NCBI GenBank assembly: GCA_910586475.1
Contig: CAJUHM010000033.1
Coordinates: 398-28,137, forward strand
Source of the DNA: an uncultured Muribaculaceae bacterium
GTDB lineage: Bacteria; Bacteroidota; Bacteroidia; Bacteroidales; Muribaculaceae
DNA: 27,740 bases
Direction of reading: 5' to 3'
Positions 24,525 through 27,740 of the stretch are shown here, piece by piece; the stretch's first letter is position 1; each line of letters begins with the position of its first letter. A model generated the notes under the pieces. The model worked only from the letters and a program-made list of their open reading frames with translations, was not told the DNA's origin and did no database searches. The position numbers and the translations under genes are program-made.

Positions 24525-24570
24525 ATAATGGCTGATAATCTCATGATTTTCAGTCATTATTTCTTTTATT
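24525..24570 (+). terminator. Intrinsic terminator of tRNA-Leu
   Basis: ATAATGGCTGA (24525-24535) pairs with TCAGTCATTAT (24550-24560), 11 pairs with one G-T, around a 14-base loop. It is followed by TTCTTTTATT. It begins 4 bases after the tRNA. Confidence 0.85.
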
Positions 24571-24674
24571 AAGGGTGTGACAAAGACATACTATATCAAG
24601 GGGAATAAACGATCCAAGACTGAACCAAACCTATTTTGAAGAAATATCGCCCATGCGAGACAACGGGTAAGCGG

Positions 24675-25487
24675 CTATGAATTGTTTTCCCTGTATTCCT
24701 TCGGACTTTGCCCTGTCATGCGGCGAAAGAAACGGCACAGGTATGCGTCATCTTTGAAATTCACGTCCAATGCTATCTCCTTTATAGGTTTCCGTGTTGT
24801 CAGCAGCAATGTTTTTACCTCTACGACTGTCTGTTGATCGATAATCTCTTTTGGCGATGGCTGTCCGTTCCTGGCACAGATCTTATTCAGATATGACGAG
24901 GTTATATTCAGTTTGTCGGCATACTCTGCCACGCTCATGTTGTCTTTGCTGTGCAGTGCCAATAGGGAATAAAAACGGTTCATGATTTTTCGTGAGCCGG
25001 AATCCATTTTTCTGCCTTTTCCGTCTGCATTGTTTTTGATGTAATCCTCCACCGCGAGGAAAAGAGTGAGGAAATGGGAGGTAAGCTCCGAGTCTTGATA
25101 AGAGTTACCGGTTGCGTCTTGCAGAAAATGCCAGATGTGGCACCATGAATCAATGAGCCGGTATAATGTTTTCGAGAGATGAAACACCGGCTCGATTTCC
25201 ACTGCATACCAATAGGCCGTGGTGGGTATGCGGTATGACACTTCCTGATAGATTCGCTCCGGTATAATTATTATCTCGGCGGAGAAATCAGTACTTACGG
25301 AATGCCATATCACGGATACTTCCTCGGCAAGCATGATGAAGTCTGCCGTTGCCAATCTATGCCTCGATACATTTATGGAAACAGCCGCCTCGCCGGATTT
25401 AACAAGGACAAGCAACATCCCGCAGAACCGATATTTTACGCCAAAAGCAGCTCCGGCCGGTAGTGTATTTGTATTCTGTCGTGTCAT
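24675..25487 (-). CDS. AraC-family transcriptional regulator
   Basis: 270 residues. The N-terminal ~150 residues form a cupin-like ligand or dimerisation region of the AraC type. The C-terminal double helix-turn-helix (about 166-268) has MSVAEYADKLNITSSYLNKIC as first helix pair and IKEIALDVNFKDDAYLCRFFRR...TGQSPKEYR as the second, the standard AraC/XylS signature. It is divergently transcribed from the MATE pump with 106 bp between them, so it most likely controls that pump and itself. G+C is lower than in the genes left of the tRNA. A weak promoter (TATATTTC with TTTG 22 bp upstream) is visible before its start on the minus strand. No inducer can be inferred. Confidence 0.9.
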   Translation of the reverse strand: MTRQNTNTLPAGAAFGVKYRFCGMLLVLVKSGEAAVSINVSRHRLATADFIMLAEEVSVIWHSVSTDFSAEIIIIPERIYQEVSYRIPTTAYWYAVEIEPVFHLSKTLYRLIDSWCHIWHFLQDATGNSYQDSELTSHFLTLFLAVEDYIKNNADGKGRKMDSGSRKIMNRFYSLLALHSKDNMSVAEYADKLNITSSYLNKICARNGQPSPKEIIDQQTVVEVKTLLLTTRKPIKEIALDVNFKDDAYLCRFFRRMTGQSPKEYRENNS

Positions 25488-25568
25488 AGTAAGCGCGAAT
25501 TTACGAATTTGTCCTGAAATATACCATAACTGGAATTATATTCACCAAATTATCTTTAGGATTAATGC

Positions 25569-25576
25569 TAATTTTG
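25569..25576 (+). promoter_or_regulatory. MATE pump promoter (-7 box)
   Basis: TAATTTTG fits TAnnTTTG, 17 bases before the ATG at 25594, so the leader is very short. There is no good -33 TTTG. A weak core promoter fits dependence on an activator such as the divergent AraC protein. Confidence 0.5.
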
Positions 25577-25593
25577 CAAACTAAAAACCGGAT

Positions 25594-26934
25594 ATGGAAA
25601 TAACAGACAAGGAGCTACAGACTTCACCGATTCATTCTCTGTTTCGTAAATATTTTTACCCGACCCTCGGCGGTATGCTCGCCGTATCGCTTGTAACTGT
25701 TACCGATGGAATATTTGTCGGTAACGGCGTTGGTGCCGATGGTGTTGCTGCCGTAAATCTCGTATGGGCACCGTTGATGCTCTTTGTCGGGCTTGGCCTT
25801 ATGCTCGGCATGGGCAGTTCTGTTGCTGCCTCCATTGCGCTGGCAAAAGGAGATGTGATAACAGCGAGGAGGCATGTAGCCCAAAGTATGATTTTCGGTT
25901 TTTTGACCGTCTCTTTTGTTGTGTCCGTCATGTTCATATCTCCTGCTGCAACCGTCAGAATTCTTGGTGCCTCAGACACTCTGACAGGCGTGTCAGTAGA
26001 ATACCTCGTTTATATCCTTCCCGGATTCCTGTTTGACATCTTTGCCATGATAGGACTGTTTGTACTCAGAGTAGACGGGAATCCGAAGCTTGCAATGTGG
26101 TGTACCGTATTGCGGGCGCTGGTAAACATCATATTGGATTATGTATTGATTTTCCCTTTGGGAATGGGAATAAAAGGAGCTGCTATTGCCACATCGCTTT
26201 CTTATGTTGTCGGTGCTGCTGTCGTGCTTGTCTACCTCACAGGTTACGCGAGGTCACTCAGACTGCTTAATCCGATAAATCCGGCAAGTTGGAAAGGATG
26301 TATGAATAACATCTGGCTACAATGCAAAATCGGCGTTTCGGGTATGCTTGGTGAGGGTGTCATGGCGTTGACAATGTTTCTTGGAAATATAATGACGATG
26401 AAATATCTCGGCGATGCAGGGGTCGGAGCATTCGGATTGATATGTTATTATCTGCCGTTTGTATTTCTTGTAGGCAACTCAATAGCCCAAGGCGCACAGC
26501 CGATTATAAGTTTCAACTACGGTTACGGTGACTTTCAGCGCGTGAAATCGACGGAAAGGGTTGCCATAAAGACGGCGATAATCAGCGGATTTATAATGGG
26601 GGCGTTGTTTTTGCTTGGAAGATACCCGCTGACAGATATTTTTCTTTCGGTTGAAAGCACTTCCGGCAATATAGCCGTTTCTGCATTCCCTTATTATGCG
26701 CTTTGTGCCGTACCATATATATTCAATATCGCTTCCATAGGCTATTTCCAAAGTATCGGCAAGGTTGCCCCCTCCATAGTATTTTCCTTGCTTAGAGGCC
26801 CGATATTTCTTATCCCCTCGTTTTTGTTACTCCCGACTGCAATAGGGGTAACGGGCATCTGGATTGCATTGGCTGTATCGGAGCTATTGACTGCCGTATG
26901 CATATGCGGTTATTATTGGAAACATCATAAATAG
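25594..26934 (+). CDS. MATE-family multidrug efflux transporter
   Basis: 446 residues, the usual MATE length, with about twelve hydrophobic segments arranged as two homologous halves (about 15-225 and 240-440). The N-terminal half has the typical FVGNGVGADGVAAVNLVWAP region (about 37-56) followed by a glycine-rich GLGLMLGMGSSVAASIALAKGD segment in two parts. The second half has GNSIAQGAQPIISFNYG (about 291-307), characteristic of the MepA/DinF-like branch. Such pumps export cationic drugs or toxic metabolites in exchange for Na+ or H+ in the inner membrane. It is paired with the divergent AraC regulator. Base composition is intermediate between the core genes and the last gene. Confidence 0.92.
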   Translation: MEITDKELQTSPIHSLFRKYFYPTLGGMLAVSLVTVTDGIFVGNGVGADGVAAVNLVWAPLMLFVGLGLMLGMGSSVAASIALAKGDVITARRHVAQSMIFGFLTVSFVVSVMFISPAATVRILGASDTLTGVSVEYLVYILPGFLFDIFAMIGLFVLRVDGNPKLAMWCTVLRALVNIILDYVLIFPLGMGIKGAAIATSLSYVVGAAVVLVYLTGYARSLRLLNPINPASWKGCMNNIWLQCKIGVSGMLGEGVMALTMFLGNIMTMKYLGDAGVGAFGLICYYLPFVFLVGNSIAQGAQPIISFNYGYGDFQRVKSTERVAIKTAIISGFIMGALFLLGRYPLTDIFLSVESTSGNIAVSAFPYYALCAVPYIFNIASIGYFQSIGKVAPSIVFSLLRGPIFLIPSFLLLPTAIGVTGIWIALAVSELLTAVCICGYYWKHHK

Positions 26935-27061
26935 TTTCTCGGACTACAGCTGTTAACCTTTGGAATCCCAGGACTGTTTTCAGCATTGCTTTGAGAATTC
27001 GGTGAGAAAATACCCCTAATATATCAAGCACAACTTATTAACTGTGCCGTGATAGAAATAA

Positions 27062-27740
27062 TCAAGTGTTTTGCACTATAGTATTTTCTTCCAGTTCCTG
27101 TTTTCTACTCTTGCTTTTTGTCACAAGACATACGCCGATAAAAATCAGCATCACAGCTATCAGTTTTTGAAGATTAAATGTATCCATGCCTAATGTTATT
27201 GCGACAGCACAAGCCACTACAGGCTGAATGTAATTATACATACCTGCAACAGTGGGTCGCAGGATCTTTTGACCAACAACCACTAAGGCATAGGTCGAAT
27301 ATGTAGCTCCGATAACGATGAATAACAAAGCCCCTACTTCAGCAATATCCAAAGAAGCCCAGTCTGTATCCAGAAGTTTATCTGCGGAAAATGGGACAGC
27401 TATAATAAACGAGTATGTAAACATCCACTTCATTATGGTTACAAGAGAGTATTTGTTCACAAAATCCTTATATACTACAATGTAAAGCGCATAGCTCAAT
27501 TGTGCGGCAAGGACAAGCAAATCCCCCCCATATAGCCAATGGATTAGGAGCAAAAACCTCATTGGAAGAAGTATTTCCGCAGATTAACAATAATGCGCCG
27601 GCAGCTCCAGATGCAATACCTCCGATTTTCATACCGGTTATAGGTTCTTTCAATATAAAGGCTGCCAAGACCATTGCCCATAGAGGCCAGGGCTGACGCA
27701 TCTTAATTTTTTACAACATCAAAACTTTTTAAGGCATAAA
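27062..27740 (-). pseudogene. EamA/DMT-family transporter gene with two frameshifts, cut by the window edge
   Basis: The C-terminal part (GDLLVLAAQLSYALYIVVYKDF to the stop at 27062) and the middle part (PLWAMVLAAFILKEPITGMKIGGI to NPLAIWG) are consecutive pieces of one EamA protein in different frames. The switch is at a run of seven G (27523-27529, minus strand), where six would restore the frame. A second switch lies at six A (27707-27712): with five, the frame continues upstream as YALKSFDVVKIKMRQPWPLW. EamA proteins have ten membrane segments; about five to six are visible, and the N-terminal part lies beyond 27740. Either a decaying gene or two homopolymer sequencing errors near a contig end. 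G+C is the lowest of the window (35% in one 60-base line). Confidence 0.8.

Noticed and set aside
24287..24535. 82-codon frame on the plus strand through the tRNA
   Set aside because: Its C-terminal half is simply the translated tRNA-Leu gene.
26996..27060. GCACA...TGTGC hairpin between the MATE and EamA genes
   Set aside because: Only five pairs with a ten-base loop and no T-run on either side; not convincing as a terminator.
27062..27562. Intact 166-residue EamA protein
   Set aside because: Its first ~11 residues are out-of-frame readthrough before the G tract; the true protein continues in another frame upstream.
24500..27740. Integration site repeat of the tRNA 3' end
   Set aside because: I found no second copy of the T arm/acceptor sequence within the window.
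1..27740. CRISPR array, prophage, transposon or toxin-antitoxin pair
   Set aside because: No spaced short repeats, terminal inverted repeats, transposase, phage or toxin-antitoxin proteins were recognised on either strand.

Overview
The window looks like a chromosomal segment from a member of the Bacteroidota, order Bacteroidales; a gut Muribaculaceae- or Prevotella-like genome is my best guess. Evidence: nine promoters carry the Bacteroides-type -7 box TAnnTTTG, five of them with a TTTG exactly 19 bp upstream. Bacteroidota-restricted families are present (DUF4919, DUF4834, GEVED-type secreted modules). Two secreted proteins end in a type IX-like C-terminal sorting domain. Phosphatidylserine synthase and decarboxylase are adjacent, as is common in the phylum. 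The host-like part is GC-rich (one spot-counted 60-base line near 9.0 kb is 63% G+C). The right end is clearly more AT-rich (47% in the MATE gene and 35% in the last gene, same kind of count).

Layout. (1) 1-5.9 kb: two tandem, paralogous secreted multidomain proteins, both on the minus strand. Each has its own promoter with the same architecture, including a 10-bp-phased GTTAA direct repeat at an identical distance from the -33 element. They share a near-identical 121-bp 3' end. (2) 6.1-11.8 kb, minus strand: a four-gene run led by rel (ppGpp synthetase/hydrolase), then a PgpH-type 7TM-HD phosphodiesterase (probably c-di-AMP), a small unknown membrane protein and a secreted DUF4919 protein. 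(3) 11.9-14.5 kb: a MalY/PatB-type PLP enzyme, divergent from rel and convergent with a secreted C1-family aminopeptidase. (4) 14.6-17.2 kb, minus strand: psd, pssA, DUF4834 and DUF2461, a membrane phospholipid cluster. (5) 17.4-19.5 kb: glgB with its own promoter and an odd basic tail. (6) 19.6-24.2 kb, minus strand: metF-metH, the methyl-folate to methionine pathway, behind a strong promoter and a leader hairpin. (7) 24.4-24.6 kb, plus strand: a complete tRNA-Leu(CAA) with promoter and terminator. (8) 24.7-27.7 kb: an AT-richer accessory stretch with an AraC regulator divergent from a MATE efflux pump, then an EamA transporter gene broken by two one-base homopolymer frameshifts.

Most of the window is housekeeping. 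The least explained material is the pair of GEVED/InlB-like secreted proteins with a shared, apparently dedicated promoter element. Next comes the co-transcription of ppGpp and putative c-di-AMP turnover enzymes with an uncharacterised membrane protein. No CRISPR array, transposase, integrase, prophage or rRNA was seen.
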